Part shown: positions 41,220 through 54,429 of the stretch, in pieces
Position numbering within the stretch: position 1 is the first letter of the stretch
Layout: the number at the start of each line of letters is the position of its first letter
Assembly (NCBI GenBank): GCA_948144175.1
Contig: CANXME010002068.1
Location: 1,736,001-1,800,000, forward strand
Direction: 5' to 3'
DNA: 64,000 nt
Source of the DNA: Closterium sp. NIES-65
Lineage: Eukaryota; Streptophyta; Zygnematophyceae; Desmidiales; Closteriaceae
The notes under the pieces: model-generated
What the model saw: the letters and a program-made list of their open reading frames with translations, nothing else
Told to the model about the DNA's origin: nothing
The model's database searches: none
Program-made: the position numbers and the translations under genes

Positions 41220-44200
41220 TCACTTCACTCCCCCTTGCCCAGGGAAGGGAGCCATCCACAGCATGAGGTCGTCAATGCAGAGAAGCACCAGTCCTCCCAC
41301 ATCCTGCTCCGGCACCATGCTGACATGGGGCTGCATCCCCATCAAGGACATGCACACACCATGCCGCTCAAAAGGGAGGGGTTTGGTGAGTATATCTGCT
41401 GCTTGACGGTTGGTGGGGCACCACCGGAGGATCACCTCGCCGCACGCCACCATCTCCCTGATGAAATGCCACCGAACCTGCATGTGCTTGGTGCGGCCAT
41501 GCAAGCATGCATTCTGTGCAAGGGCAATGGCAGACTGGTTGTCCACAAACACAGGCACACCACCAGCAAACTCATGCCCAAACTCCCCAAACAAACGCTT
41601 CAGCCACACACCCTCCTGAATGCACTGACACAGACTGATGTACTCACTCTCAGTGGTAGACAATGCAACCACCGGCTGCCTCTTGCTCTGCCAAGAGATG
41701 GCTGCTCCATTAAGGCAATAGACATAGCCGGTGTGACTCTTGCGATCAGCTGAATCTCCAGCATAATCAGCATCACTAAAGCCCACCAACTCAACCTGAG
41801 GCTTGCTGTGTGCGGGGTAGAATATACCTGATTTGACACAACCTTTCAGGTACCTTAGCACTCTCTTAGCAGCCTGTAGGTGAAATGCCTTGGGACAAGA
41901 CACCACCTTGGACAGCTGTGACACTGCATAAGCAATCTAGGGCTGTGTGGTCGTGCTTGCATACATGAGAGACCCCACAATACTTTGATAGAGCTGGACC
42001 AGCTCATCTCGCAGCAAGGGCTCCTCAGCGTGTGCATGCACGTCGAACCCTGTAGGGAGAGGGGTACGCACGGGGTTAGCCTCAGAAAGGCCAAAGGACT
42101 CAAGCATGTTGAGAATGTACCTCTCCTGATGAATCAAGATGCCACTCTCATCACGCTCAATCTGCACCCCCAAATAGTACTTAGCCTCCCCCAAGTCCTT
42201 CATGCGGAAACGAGAGGACAAGAGACCCTTCACCTCGTCCAGCAAGACCATGCTCGAAGACATGAGCAGAATGTCATCCACATAGAGGTAGAGGGACAGC
42301 CGGCCCTCATGCCTCACCAAGTGGTACAAGGCGGGGTCACACTCCGACCTCTCAAACCCAAAATCCATCAGCGCCTCGTCAAACTTGAGGTACCACTGCC
42401 TCGGAGCTTGCTTTAGCCCATAGATTGATTTCCTGAGCCGGCAAACTCTGCCGGACCCATCATCAAAACCAGGGGGCTGCCTCATCTATAGCTCCTCCTT
42501 CAAGACCCCATGAAGATAGGCAGTGGTCACATCCATGTGATGGATGTGAGACCCCGAGGATGCTGCCATCCCAAGGGAACCTCTCAGGGTGGTAGGTTTA
42601 CCCACTGGGGTATATACCTGGTCATAGTGAACGCCTCGTGTTTGAGTGTTCCCCATGGCCACCAACCTGGACTTAGGCCTCTCAATACTCCCATCAGCCA
42701 TGTGCTTATACTTCCACACCCACTGACACCTCAAGACCTCCATTCCAGGTGGCACACAAGCTGGATCAACCAGCTCAAAAGACTCGTTCACCCTATGAGA
42801 CTCAAGCTCCGCACGCATGGACTCGACCCACTCAGGACGGGACAAGGCCTCCTTGACCGACTTGGGCTCATGCACCTGACCCATGAGACAAAAATCAAGC
42901 CCAAGCTCACCCCCCTCAGCATCCACAAGCATGCACTCCTCCATATCATGCACCTCATGATCATGCATGCAAGCATACTGTGCACTTGGTGTGAACCTTT
43001 CGGGTGGCCGGGAGATGTGTGTGGTGCGGCGCAGAGGTGATGCCTCCCCCTGCTCCAAACTTTGCAGCTTCTCCTTCCAAGTCACTCTCTTCATGGGAGA
43101 CCGTGGTGACTTGGACAGCTGCTGCTGCAGTATTTGCTGCCACCTACCCGCAGGAACAGGTGGTGTATGCTCCTGTGGTGGCTGCTGCGGCTTCTCTTGT
43201 TGCTGCTGCTACCCCTGTGGCTGCTCCGGGTCATGGGCTGGTGCGTTAGGGTCAGGGGTAGAACCAGCAGTTGGTGACTCCTCATGGTGAGGTGCAGCTG
43301 CCTTTTGTTCCTCTTGCTGCTCCTCTACCTCCTCTCTAGGGTCCTCCCATGCCCCCTCAAAGATGGAAGAGGTGTAGGGATCCTGAAGGGAGTTCCCAAT
43401 TGTACTAGCACCATGCTCTTTCCACCCCTTATAGCTCAGCCCCTCGTGGAAAACCACATCCCTGCTTTCCACCACCCGCTGATCCGCCACACTCCACAAC
43501 ATCCAAGCTTTACTCCTCTCCGACACCCCAAGAAAAATGCCCCATTGTGCCTTAGGATCCAGCTTCCTCCGTTGCTGGTCGGGCACTTTGTACTACGCCA
43601 TGCACCCCCACACTCGTGCCATGGACACACTAGGCACCTTCCTGGTCCACATGAAGTAAGGGCTCTTGCCCCCTAGCCCCTTGCTGCCCATTCTGTTCTT
43701 AACCCAGTTGGCATATTGCACTGCTGCCCCCCACCAAGTATGGTCCAGCTGCGCATGAGCAAGCATGGCTCGGGCAAGGTCAATGAGGGTCCGGTTTAGC
43801 CGCTCCGCTGCCCCATTTTGCTGCGGTGTGTAGGCGACTGAAAGCTGGTGGGTGATGCCCTTGTCTTCAAGGAAAGACTCCAGATCCTTCCCCATGTACT
43901 CCCCACCCCGATCGGACCTAAGTATTTTCACCTTGGCCCCGGCTTCCCTCTCCGCATAGCGTATCCAACGCTTGAACACCTTGGCCACCTCATCCTTGGT
44001 TTTCACCAAGGTAACCCAACTTAGGCGGCTGAAGTCATCCAAGAAGGTGATGAAGTATTTGCTGCCCGTCTCCCTATCCGGTGTTTGCATGGGGCCACAC
44101 ACATCCGTGTGCACCAACTCAAGAGGTGCGGAGGCTCGAGTGGTGGAGGTAGGGAAAGAGGTCCTTGGCAGCTTCCCGGTCGTGCAATCAGGGCACTTGC

Positions 44201-45914
44201 TTGGCTGCCCACCACCCTCCTTGATCTCCACACCCTTCAGCTCCCCCTTCTTCACACACTCCACAAGTTGCTGCCTTCCTGCATGCCCCATGCGTAGGTG
44301 CAGCAAATCTGCCGTCACCTGCTCCACGTCCCTCCAACGGCTGCTACAAGCGGCTTCCTCGGCTTCAACTCCATGTGCCCTCTCCACCTGAGGCACACAA
44401 ACTGGAACAAGGTATAGGCCCTTCTCTAATTTGGCCTCCACCACTACAGCTCCACCCTTGCGAACCGTGCCACCTTCCATGGCGAAGGTGCATATGTATT
44501 CTTGCCTCGCAAGTTGAGAGCATGAGAGAAGGTTGGCTGCCAAATCAGGAACATGAAGCACACCCTTCACATTCAGCACCCCCCCCTCCTTCCCCATGAC
44601 GGTGATGGTGCCGATGCCGATTGCTTGCAGCGTATCTCCGCTCCCCACAATCACATTTCTAGAGTTAGGTGGGAGGGAGTGATAGGTGGTGAAGAGGTCG
44701 CGCCGAGGTACCATTCCACAGGTTGCCCCAGAGTCTAGAATGAGCTGTTTGGGGTCAGCCAACACACGACCAGCAAGCACCGTCTCCTTCTCCAAGGATA
44801 AGAAGGAGAAACCATCATCCGATGAGTCCTCTTTTCCCTTCTTATTCTCGTTTGCCGCCGTTGCTGCCAATTTCTCTTTGCAGCCCTTCTTGTTCCATGC
44901 TCCATTCTTCATCCTCCTCTCCACCCACTCAGGCCTAGTGACAGGTGGAGCCTCTCCTGGGTACCCTTGAGGCTTCCACCCATCTGGTCGACTCCAGCAC
45001 TCCTTCCAAGAGTGCTTCCGGTTGCATCCAGGGACGAGGCACTTGTCGAGCTCCTTCTTCTTCCCCCCACCTCCTTGCCGCTGCTGGTATTTCTTGGAGA
45101 CAGCCCTATCCCCTGCCCCCATTCCCCCTTCAACTATTCTACCAGCATCCCGTTTGCGAGCCTCATCAGAGACCAACACCTCCCATATCCAGGCCTTGGT
45201 CCATTTCTGTTGCTCAAGGTGAAGGTACTGCAGTAAGGCCTCGTTCACCTCTTGGTCCAGCCCCTGGAGTGCGGTGTAGATGATCTCCTTCTCATCTACA
45301 GTGTAGTTCAACTCCTCTAAGGCTCTCACATACTCATCCACCCTCTGGAGATACTGCACCATGGTCTCCCCATCGCCATAGTTGCGTTCCATGGTGTAGA
45401 ACCGCTTCCTCCAGGTGAGTATGCTTAGCAACCCCTTTTGCAAATGTCGATCTTGAACTCTCTTCCATGCTAGTGCAGCTGCTCCTTGCTTGCCCTTCAA
45501 GTCAATCAGCATCTTTAGGAGCTCTAGTTGGCCTTCCAAGGCCCAACACAGGTACTGGAACGCTTGCTTGTCCTTGCGGTCCCATGCTTCCTGTGCCTTA
45601 AGAAGCTCCTCCGCACTAAGCCGTTGCCTTCCGGTTCGCGATGCTGCTGATCCACCTCCACTTCCCTCAGTTATGGATGAGCTAGAGGCTCCCCCAGCCC
45701 CTTCTCCCACTTGGCTAGAGACTCCAGTAGATGCCTTTCCTTCATCAGCTTCAGGTCTTCGCTCCGATCCCTCCAAAACGCCCTTTAGGTTTTTGATACC
45801 TAGCCAAAGCGTAAACTGGAACCGCCATAGCGAAAAATCCGAGCCAGTGAACCTAGGAGGGCCATCTAATTTCTGGGCCATGACCAACCCTAGATCTGGA
45901 GGTCCTTCAACCAA
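41220..45914 (-). pseudogene. Copia-5 gag-pol, one frame with four nonsense codons
   Basis: A single minus-strand frame covers a whole copia polyprotein. Gag has FSLWRFQFTLWLGIKNLKGV and the knuckle CLVPGCNRKHSWKEC. Protease LDSGATCGMV is near 44740 and the pre-integrase HLRMGHAGRQQL near 44285. The integrase has HTDVCGP, LDDFSRLSW, RSDRGGEYMG and TPQQNGAAERLNRT. RT (WVWKYKHMADGSIERPKSR, then YVDDILLMSS near 42280) and RNase H (DADYAGDSADRKSHTGYVY, DILTKPLPFERHG) complete it, ending at 41220. Premature stops fall near 43593 (TAG for Trp), 43206, 42483 and 41937; no frameshift was seen. It is young but probably inactive. Confidence 0.93.
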
Positions 45915-45969
45915 TTCGAAATATGATGAAAAGAGGGAATGTCGCAGGCCTAACCAGCTCTGATACCAC

Positions 45970-46479
45970 TGATGGAAAGCGAGCGAATCTGGAGAGCGTA
46001 CAAGAGATTAAGTCCGCCGACTTCGACGGAATATTGCGTGCAGCTCACGTAACCTTAAACTATGAGCAGGTATGCGTTAGAAAGGTCTTAATCTCTACTT
46101 TCCAGAATAGTAACGCACGCTTTCAACAAAGATCTAGGCCGATCGCTATCGCGATCTAAGTGCGACGGTGTATCCTGGCGGAATTACTAGGCAGCCATGG
46201 ATTAGTTCAAGAAAGTAGCTTTAGCAAGAGTTCAGATCTGAAAAGTGACGAGTTGTTCAAACCCTACCAACCCAACCCTCGCCCTACAACAATCCCCAAC
46301 AACCCAAAGTGCTAAACTAGCAACACCAAAGGTGTTGTAGTGAATAGCAAAGGTTTGTTGGTGCTTGTTGGGTGCGAGATCAATACCAGCTCGCAACAAG
46401 TCTAACCACCACATTTTGCCCAAACCCTTAGCCCACAACCAGCTAGAGCAAAATACCACAACCACCTACACAATCAACA
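45970..46479 (-). repeat. Copia-5 5' LTR
   Basis: 510 bp, about 98% identical to 40660-41169. Confidence 0.93.
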
Positions 46480-47071
46480 AAGACTTCTATACCTGGTCAT
46501 TCGAGTTCGAATTGATGATGGAAGGCGCGCAGATTCTCGGATTCTTCGACGGGTCCCTGCCATATCCAACACACGGGACGCAGCACGACAAGCAACAGTA
46601 TACGTATCAGTCACTAATGGCGTGAAATTCGGCAAAACATTCGGTCTTATCGTGGAGACGGCAACTTCGCCGAGCTCGCGTACAACCACCTGAAGAACCT
46701 GTATCAAGCAACAGACAGTGTTAACCAAAGTCATCTCATGGCACAGATGACAACAATGGAAATGAAACCCGGTGAAAAAGGGATGGCTTATATCAGCCGT
46801 TGTCGCGGACTGCGCGACAGACTTCTTCGATGCAAAGGATCAATATCCGAAGAAGCTTTCGTGAGAGTTGTCATCACTAGTCTCGGTCCTCATTGGCGCT
46901 CAACTTGAGCTATCCTCCGAGCTCACGGGAAGATCTCCGAAGCGGCACTCTGCGCCGAAATTCACGCTGAACAGCAGGTCATGGACCTATACAAAGAATG
47001 ACACAAGAAGAGAGCGTCAGCACCAGAGTTCGCGTTCCACACTCAACGGCGCTACAACAACAACAATAATC
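46480..47071 (+). pseudogene. Copia-6 gag, middle part
   Basis: DFYTWSFEFELMMEGAQILG, then YTYQSLMA and a frameshifted continuation with several stops. It ends in an Asn-coding CAACAACAAC stretch at the Copia-7 duplication TAATC. The zinc-knuckle part resumes at 54430. Confidence 0.7.
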
Positions 47072-47197
47072 TGTCAAACTCATATGCTATAGTCCATGTA
47101 GGCTGTAGTGGGGTAGACAATATGGGGTACAACACTGTTAGGTTTTCCTACTTGTACCCACCTGCTTGCTAGTTCATTCATTCCTCATTTCTTCACA
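47072..47197 (+). repeat. Copia-7 5' LTR
   Basis: TGTCAAACTC to TTCTTCACA with GTAGTGGGGTAGAC core and hairpin GGGTACA/TGTACCC. Confidence 0.93.
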
Positions 47198-47210
47198 TGG
47201 TATAGTGCAG

Positions 47211-47226
47211 GTTCCCTAGTGAGAAC
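47211..47226 (+). promoter_or_regulatory. Post-primer-site hairpin, Copia-7
   Basis: GTTCCC-TAGT-GAGAAC, one mismatch relative to Copia-2; GGGCCCACC follows at 47237. Confidence 0.5.
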
Positions 47227-47269
47227 GCTTCTCAGGGCCCACCACTGAATATTTTTTTCCTGACCGGAG

Positions 47270-48080
47270 CGCGAGTCGCCCCTGCCCGAGGCGCGCCCCA
47301 TTGGCCGCCCTCACGTTGCCTCTCACGACCCCCTCGCGCCACCCTTAGCGGCCCCGTCGCCACCCCTTACGGCCCCGTTGCCGTCCTTTGCGGCCCCGTC
47401 GCCGCCCCCCCTCTAGGCCCCTCGCGGCCCCTTCGCGGCCCCGTCGCTGCCCCTAGCAGCCCCGTTGCCGCCCTTCGAGGCCCCTCTTGGCCCCTTTGCG
47501 GCCCTGTCGCCGCCCCTAGCGGCCCCGTCGCCGCCCCTATCGGCCCCATCACCGCCCCTATCAGCCCCGTCGCCGCCTCTAGCGGCCCCGTAGCCGCTCC
47601 TACCGGCCCCGTCGCCGCCCTTTGAGGCCCCTCTCTGCCCCTTCACGACCCCGTCATCGCCCCTAGCGGCCCCATTGCAGCCCTTTGAGGCCCCTCTCCG
47701 CCCCTTTGCGGCCTCGTCGCCACACCTAGCAGCCCCGTCGCCGCCCCTATCGGCCCCGTCGCCGCTCCTAGCGGCCCCGTCGCCGCCCCTATCGGCCCCG
47801 TCGCCGCCCCTAGCGGCCCCGTCGCCGCCCTTCACGGCCCCCCTTCAGCTGCCAAGCGGCCGAACCACCGCGCCGCCGAACCGCCCAGCAGCCGAGCCGC
47901 CCAGCAGCCGAGCCGCCCAGCAGCCGAGCCGCCCAGCAGCCGAGCCGCCAAGCAGCCGAGCAGCCCAATAGCCAAGCCACCCAACAGCTGAGCCGCCCAT
48001 CAGCCGAGCCGCCCAACAGCCGAGCCGCCCAGCAGCCAAGCCGCCCAGCACCCGAGCCGCCCAGCTGCTGAGCCGCCGAG
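47270..48080 (+). repeat. Copia-7 GC-rich repetitive leader
   Basis: CGGCCCCGTCGCCGCCCCTA-like units, then CCGAGCCGCCCAGCAG units from 47880. No credible coding frame. Confidence 0.7.
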
Positions 48081-48170
48081 CCGCCGTCGAGCCGCTACTG
48101 TTCCTACCGGCGTGCACCGGCCCTTCCCACCCGGACTGGTGAGAGCACTTCCTGTTAGACGATTGCTGTC

Positions 48171-51100
48171 ATGGCTACCCCCAGTGTCCTTTCCTTTGAT
48201 GTTGAGGGTCGTGCTGTTGACTTTGAGGTCTCGGTCGATGACCTCCAGCTCTTCCTACAGTGCGATAGGGCAGACGGACTCTCCCTCTTTGATCTCACCT
48301 CTGGTGCCTCTCCTGCCCCGCCTGCTACTGCTGACAGCACTGTTCGCTCACAGTGGGCCACACGCAATGCTGCTGCCCGTCTTGCTGTGCGTCGCCACTT
48401 ACCGACCGCTGAGCGTGCGCACTTTAGTCAGTACAAGAGTGCTAAGACCTTGTACGATGCTGTAGTTGCACGCTACCCTTCCCCTGCCACTGCTGCTCTT
48501 AGCCGCCTCATGCTGCCGTACCTGTTCCCTGACCTTGCTGCCTTTCCCACAGTCGCTGACCTCATTACGCACCTTCGCACTAGTGACACTCGCTATCGCG
48601 CTGCGCTTCCTGCTGAGTTCTGTGCCAAGAACCCTCCCCCCATGTACATCACCCTCTACTACATAGTCACCCGACTCCCTGACTCCCTTCGCTTAGTCAG
48701 GGACCACTTCCTCTCAGTTTGCCCCACCACACTCACCGTTGACCTCCTCGAGGAGCGCCCCCTGGCAACAGAGAAGAGCATAGTCGCTGTAGGAGCCTCT
48801 CGTGGTGACCCTTGTACCCGCGTCTTTGAGGGGTGTTCCCCCTCCCCCCTCTTGCCCTCTGTTGCTTCTGCTGCTGCGCCCGACCTCGTTGGTTTCGAGT
48901 CGGTCGGCGCTGCGTCTGCCCCTAGCGGGAGACGCCGCACAGGCAAGGGCAAGGGGGACAAGGGCGCTGGAGGGGCTGGCGGGGGCGGGGGAGGTGGCGG
49001 TGGAGGCAGTGGAGGGGGTGGGGGTGGTGGTGGGAGTGGTGGCGGGGGTGGAGGTGTCGGTGGAAGCAGTGGAGGCGGAGGAGGCGGCGGCGATGGCGGT
49101 GGGAGCGGAGGCAGCGGAGGCGGCGGCGGCGGCGGCGGCGGTGGAACTGGTCGCGGCACTGCACAGAGGAGTGGCTCCGGTGGTGGTCAGCGCCAATTGC
49201 AGCAGCGCACTCGTGAGACCCCGTCCCCCCAGCAGCTTCGTGAGTGGTACGCTGCGCATCAGCGAGGTGGGGGTAGTGGTCCCTGTACCTACGTCCTCCG
49301 TACCGGCGACCGCGCTGGTGAGCAGTGCGGGGGCTCGCACTCCACCCAGCGCTACTTCGGCCGCCTGACGGACGCTTGGCGTCACCAGTTCCCTGACGCC
49401 ACTGAGATCCCTCGCTGGGGAGAGCTGTCTAGGGCGGGGGTTGCTATCTTTGATCTTGACTATGATGCTATTCTTGCTGCTATGTATGCTGTGTTCGCTA
49501 GTGATGAGGGTGACTGTTACCTGTGTGTTCCGCCTGACCCGGGCATTGAGGCTGCTGCTCTAGGTGCTGGTGAGGCAGCTGCTCTAGGTGCTAGTGAGTC
49601 TGCTCTCTCAGGTACCACGTCGGCTCAGGCCTTACACACCTTCACCCTTGACTCGGGTGCTTCCCGCTCCTTCTTTCGAGACCACACCACGCTTACGCCG
49701 CTTAGTCGGCCGGTTGCGGTCTCCCTGGCGGACCCCTCTGGGGGTCCTGTCCTTGCTCGCTTCTCCACGGTCTTACCGTGTCCGGCAGCCCCCTCTGGCA
49801 CCCCGTAAGGTCTCTACCTCTCCTCGTTCTCTACGACCTTGGTGAGTGGTGTGAACTTATACGATGGGGGGGTTGACCAGTTCACTCCTGCGAGTCAGCG
49901 GGTGACCCACTGCACGTGTGCTCAGACGGGCCGACACTTGGCCACGTTTACCCGTCGGCCGGGGTCGAGCCTGTAAACACTGTCTACTGAGTCTGCTCCG
50001 GTTGCTGAGTCTGGTCAGGTAGCTGCGTCGAGTCAAGTGTTTACTGCAGAGTCAATGTCTGGTCCTGAGTTTGCTCCCTTCTCGTGTCGTCTCCTGTCCC
50101 ACCAGACTCTCCTTTGGCACCACCGCCTTGGTCACCCCTCCCTGCCTCGTCTCCGAGGCATGGCCTCCCGTGTTCTTGTCTCTGGTCTCCCCCGGTCCCT
50201 CCCTCCCCTCCCTCCGGGGCCTGCCCTTACCTGCGTTCCCTGCGTCAAGGGGCGGCAGCGCGCCGCCCCTCACTCCTCTGAGTTTCCACCAACAGAGGCT
50301 CCCCTGCAGACTCTTCACATGGACGTGTGGGGCCCCACCCACGTCCGTGGCCAGGGTCACGAGCGTTACTTCCTGTTGGTGGTTGACGACTACTCGCGTT
50401 ACACCACGGTGTTCCCCTTGCGCAGCAAGGGTGACGTCACTGAGGTGTTGATCGACTGGATCCGCGCAGCTCGTCTCCAGCTCAGAGAGAGTTTCGGCTC
50501 GGACTTTCCTGTTCTGCGTCTGCACTCTGACAGAGGCGGGGAGTTTTCCTCTGTCCGTCTGGGAGCCTTCTGTCGTGCACACGGCATCCGCCAGATCTTC
50601 ACGCTTCCGGCCTCTCCACAGCAAAATGGGATTGCTGAGCGCCGCATTGGTATGGTCATCGAGGTCGCTCCTACATCCATGATCCATGCGGCTGCTCCCC
50701 ATTTTCTGTGGCCGTTTGCGGTTCAGTACGCAGCGCATCAGCTCAACCTTCAGCCCCGGGTCTCCTTGCCAGAGACCTCCCCCACGTTGCGGTGGACGGG
50801 GAAGGTTGGCGATGCATCTGCGTTTCGGGTCTGGTGATCTCGGGCGTTTGTCCGCGACTTGTCTGCGGACAAGCTGTCCCCCCGTGCTGTTCCCTGCGTC
50901 TTCCTTGGCTTCCCCCCTGACGCGCCTGGTTGGCAGTTTTACCACCCCACCTCGCGCCATTTTCTGTCCTCCCAGGACGTCACCTTTGACGAGTCGGTGC
51001 TTACTACCGTCTCTTCCTCTACCGCACTGCGCCCCTCCCCCCGCCGCCGCTCTTCCTTGCACCAAGTCCTCCCCCGGTAGACCCTCTCCCCCCTCAAGGT

Positions 51101-54100
51101 CCTGCCCCGTCAGGTGGGTCCCAGGTAGACGCAGTCGAGCCTGTAGAGGTAGCTGTTGACTCTAGTGCTACTAGGGGTGCTGAGCCTGCGGGTGCCGGGT
51201 CAGGGGTGCTGAGCGTGGGGGTGCGGAGCCTGGGAGTGCTGAGTCTCGGGGTGCTGAGCCTGCGGGTGCCGGGTCTGGGGGTGCTGAGCCTGGGGGTGCT
51301 GAGCCCGGGTGTGCTGAGCCTGGGGGTGCTGAGCCTGGGGGTGCTGAGCCTGGGGGTGCTGAGCCCAGGGGTGATGAGCCTGGGGGTGCGGAGCCTGGAG
51401 GTGCGGAGCCTGGGGGTGCTGGTTCTACTTCGTCGAGGCGGGAGCTACTATCTCCGCAGGAGCTGCACAAGTGGTTTGCCCGCCGCTGGAGCCGTACTGT
51501 TGGAGCTGGAGGTACTAGTGTTGCTGCTGGTCTTGGAGGTGCTCGTACTGGCGGTACTGGAGCTGCTAGGACTGGGGGTGCTGCTGGGGCTGCTGGAGTT
51601 AGTCCTGCTGAAGGTACTGCTGGAGCTGCTAGCGGTGCTGGAGCTGACATACCTGCTGGAGTTCGTGCTGCTGGAGCTGCTGGAGCTGGAGCTGCTGGGG
51701 GTGTTGGCGCTCGTGGTTCTGCTGGCGGTGGTGCTTTTGAGGGTGCTCGAGTTGGCGCTGTTGGAGCTGGACGTGCTGCTGGAGCTGGTACTACCGCTAG
51801 GGGTACTGGTGCTGTCCCTTCTAGTTCTGGAGGCGCTGCGAGGCCGAGGCCGTACTTCGTTCCGCTCCTTGAGCAGGTTCTTGGTCTCCCGCCCTCTACT
51901 GGTCGTGCTCCTCCCTTAGAGTGTCCACAGCCTGTCCAGTCGTGGTCACAGTTACAGCCCGCCTCCCCCCTACCTGCTCCTTCTCCCTACACTGGTCCTA
52001 CTGGAGGTCTTGCTGAGCGTCGTGAGCCTGCATCTCGTCTTGCGTCGCTGTTCGTGCTGCTCGCACTAGTGGTCGTGCTCCGCGTCCGCGTCCTCCTGCA
52101 GTCCCCGGCACACACCAGATGGCACTGCGTCTTTCCACTGCTCCTTTGCGTGTCCCGTTGCCGTCTCCTCCATAGTCCTCTCTTCCTACTCTTGCTGACC
52201 CGTAGTCTGACTCTCTTCGTGCTGCCAGTCCTACTGTCATGCGTCTCCTGGCTACTGTTGTGACTAACCCTTCTTTTGAGTCCACTGCTGCGTCTGCCTT
52301 AGTTGCTGAGGTTGTCGACTTTGCTGCTCGCTGTCGTTTAGACTACGTTGCTAGTCTTGTTGCTGAGTCTGAGTCTGTCTGTCCTCCGTCCGTCGGGGGT
52401 GAGTGTGCTCTTAGCACGGACGTCCTTGAGGACAGGCAGGAGGAGTTCCAGTGCTTTGCTGCTGCTTTGCCTCATCTCGTGTCCACGTTGATTGCCCCTG
52501 AGGGAGACCCGGATGCACCAGACATCCCGACTCCTCGATTGTACGCTGAGGCGATCAAGGGTCCCTATACTCCTCACAGTGGCAGACAGTCATGGACGTA
52601 GAGATGGCTTCCTAGAAGTCCACAGGCACCTACGTTGACGAGGTTCCCCCACCTGGGGCGAATATCGTCAGTGGCATGTGGATTTTCAGGGTGAAGCGGC
52701 CGCCGGGTTCTACGCCTGTCTTCAAGGCGCGTTACGTGGCTCGAGGCTTCAGTCAGCAGCAGGGAGTTGACTACTTTCAGACCTTCTCTCCCACCCCGAC
52801 GATGACCACTCTTTGGGTGCTGCTGCACATAGCCGCTCAGCGCGACTACGAGCTTCACTCTCTTGACTTCAGCACAGCTTTCCTGCAGGGCAGCCTGCAC
52901 GAGGAGATCTGGCTGCGCCGCCCACCTGGCTTCACTGGGTCGTTTCCTCCTGGTACCCAGTGGATCCTCCGGCGGCCAGTCTACGGTCTCCGGCAAGCGC
53001 CTCGTGAGTGGCACGACACACTGAGGGCTACACTTGCGGCTCTTGGGTTTGCTCCGTCTACTGCCGACCCGTCGCTGTTTCTGCGCACCGACACCTCTTT
53101 GCCGCCGTTCTACATCCTCGTGTACGTCGACGACTTGGTCTTTGCCACAGCTGACACTGCTGGACTCGCCCACGTGAAGTCTGAGCTTCAGATGAGACAC
53201 ACGTGCAGAGACCTAGGTCAACTGCGCAGCTACCTTGGCTTGCAGATCACCCGGGACAGAGCACGCCGCACCATTACCCTGACTCAGTCACACATGGTGC
53301 AGCAGGTCCTTCAGCGCTTCAACTTCACGTACTCCTCGCCTGAGGCCACTCCTCTGTCTACTCGCCACTCGCTCTCAGCTCTGCCTTCGGATGAGTCCGT
53401 AGAGCCGAGTGGCCCGTACCCAGAGCTTGTTGGCTGCCTCATGTACCTGATGACCTGCACACGACCTGACCTAGCATACCCTCTTAGCATCTTGGCACGG
53501 TATGTTGCTCCTGGGAGACACCGACTAGAGCACATGGCTGCAGCAAAGAGGGTGTTGCGCTACTTGTGCAGTACGTCGAGCATGGGGCTAGTGCTTGGAG
53601 GGCGACGTCCAGTGGTCCTCACAGGTCACGCTAACGCTTCTTGGGCTGATGACCAAGCTACGCAGCGGTCGTCACAGGGTTACACCTTCAGCCTTGGCTC
53701 CGGCTCTGTTTCGTGGCGGTCTACCCGCTCGTCCTCTGTTCTCGGCTCCAGCAGTGAGGCTGAGATCTACGCAGGGGCCATGGTTGCACAGGAGCTACGC
53801 TGGCTCACCTACCTGCTGACTGACCTAGGAGAGCCGCCTCGTTCTCCTCCAGTTGTGTACGTAGACAACAAGGCCATGCTGGCCTTGTGTCGGGAGCACA
53901 GACTGGAGCACAGAACGAAGCACATTGCTCTTCGTTACTTTCTTGCTCGTGTGCTGCAGCAGTGTGGTTAGCTGCGCCTTGCTTACGTGGCCTCTGAGGC
54001 CAACACCGCTGATATCTTTACCAAGGCACTTGCGCCTTGTGATCATCAGCGCTTCTGTACGATGCTAGGTCTTGTGCTTACTTGGCCTCACTTGCTCACT

Positions 54101-54106
54101 TCTTGA
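48171..54106 (+). pseudogene. Copia-7 gag-pol, broken
   Basis: ATG 48171 (MATPSVLSFDVEG). Gag has a Gly-rich block near 48960-49150. The knuckle has lost its last Cys (HSTQRYFGRL, Tyr). Protease LDSGASRSFF is near 49650. TAA stops follow at 49806 and 49974, then a clean stretch 50037-50834 with HHRLGHPS, LHMDVWGP, HSDRGGEF and SPQQNGIAERR. TGA at 50835 replaces Gly, and a one-base loss near 51000 shifts the frame into the linker. The RT/RNase H part 52676-53968 is intact, with YVDDLVF. TAG at 53969 replaces CAG, and the end (DIFTKALAPCDHQRF) reaches TGA at 54104-54106. Confidence 0.9.
51180..51430 (+). repeat. Coding minisatellite in Copia-7 linker
   Basis: GGTGCTGAGCCTGGG units, at least twelve, between integrase and RT. 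Confidence 0.8.
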
Positions 54107-54303
54107 CCTTGCTTGTACTGTGATCTTTCTATACCTGCACTTGCTTGTTTACCTTTATATATTATCTTGCATGTGAACTAGCCTTGTGGCCTTGCTCTTG
54201 TGCTCGGACTGTGTGGTGACATTGTGATCCACCCTGAGCTTGCTTTGCTTTGCTTGACTGGTCTTGTGACCTCTTGTTCTCCCCCACTTTGCCTATGGGG
54301 GTG

Positions 54304-54429
54304 TGTCAAACTCATATGCTATAGTCAGTGTAGGCTGTAGTGGGGTAGACAATATGGGGTACAACGCTGTTAGGTTTTCCTACTTGTACCGACCTGCTTG
54401 CTAGTTCATTCATTCCTCATTTCTTCACA
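54304..54429 (+). repeat. Copia-7 3' LTR
   Basis: Four substitutions from the 5' LTR over 126 bp. Confidence 0.93.

Larger units (their letters stand above)
40660..46479 (-). mobile_element. Copia-5: copia element with 510-bp LTRs, nonsense-damaged
   Basis: LTRs 40660-41169 and 45970-46479 (510 bp, about 9 differences), exact duplication AAGAC at 40655-40659 and 46480-46484. Primer site TGGTATCAGAGC on the minus strand (45957-45968), one base from the LTR; polypurine tract GCAAGGGGGAG beside the left LTR. It belongs to a different copia lineage from the short-LTR family. Confidence 0.95.
47072..54429 (+). mobile_element. Copia-7: full-length short-LTR copia, coding region broken
   Basis: LTRs 47072-47197 and 54304-54429 (126 bp, 4 differences), exact duplication TAATC at 47067-47071 and 54430-54434. 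Degenerate primer site TGGTATAGTGCAGG at 47198; polypurine tract TATGGGGGTG at 54294-54303. Confidence 0.95.
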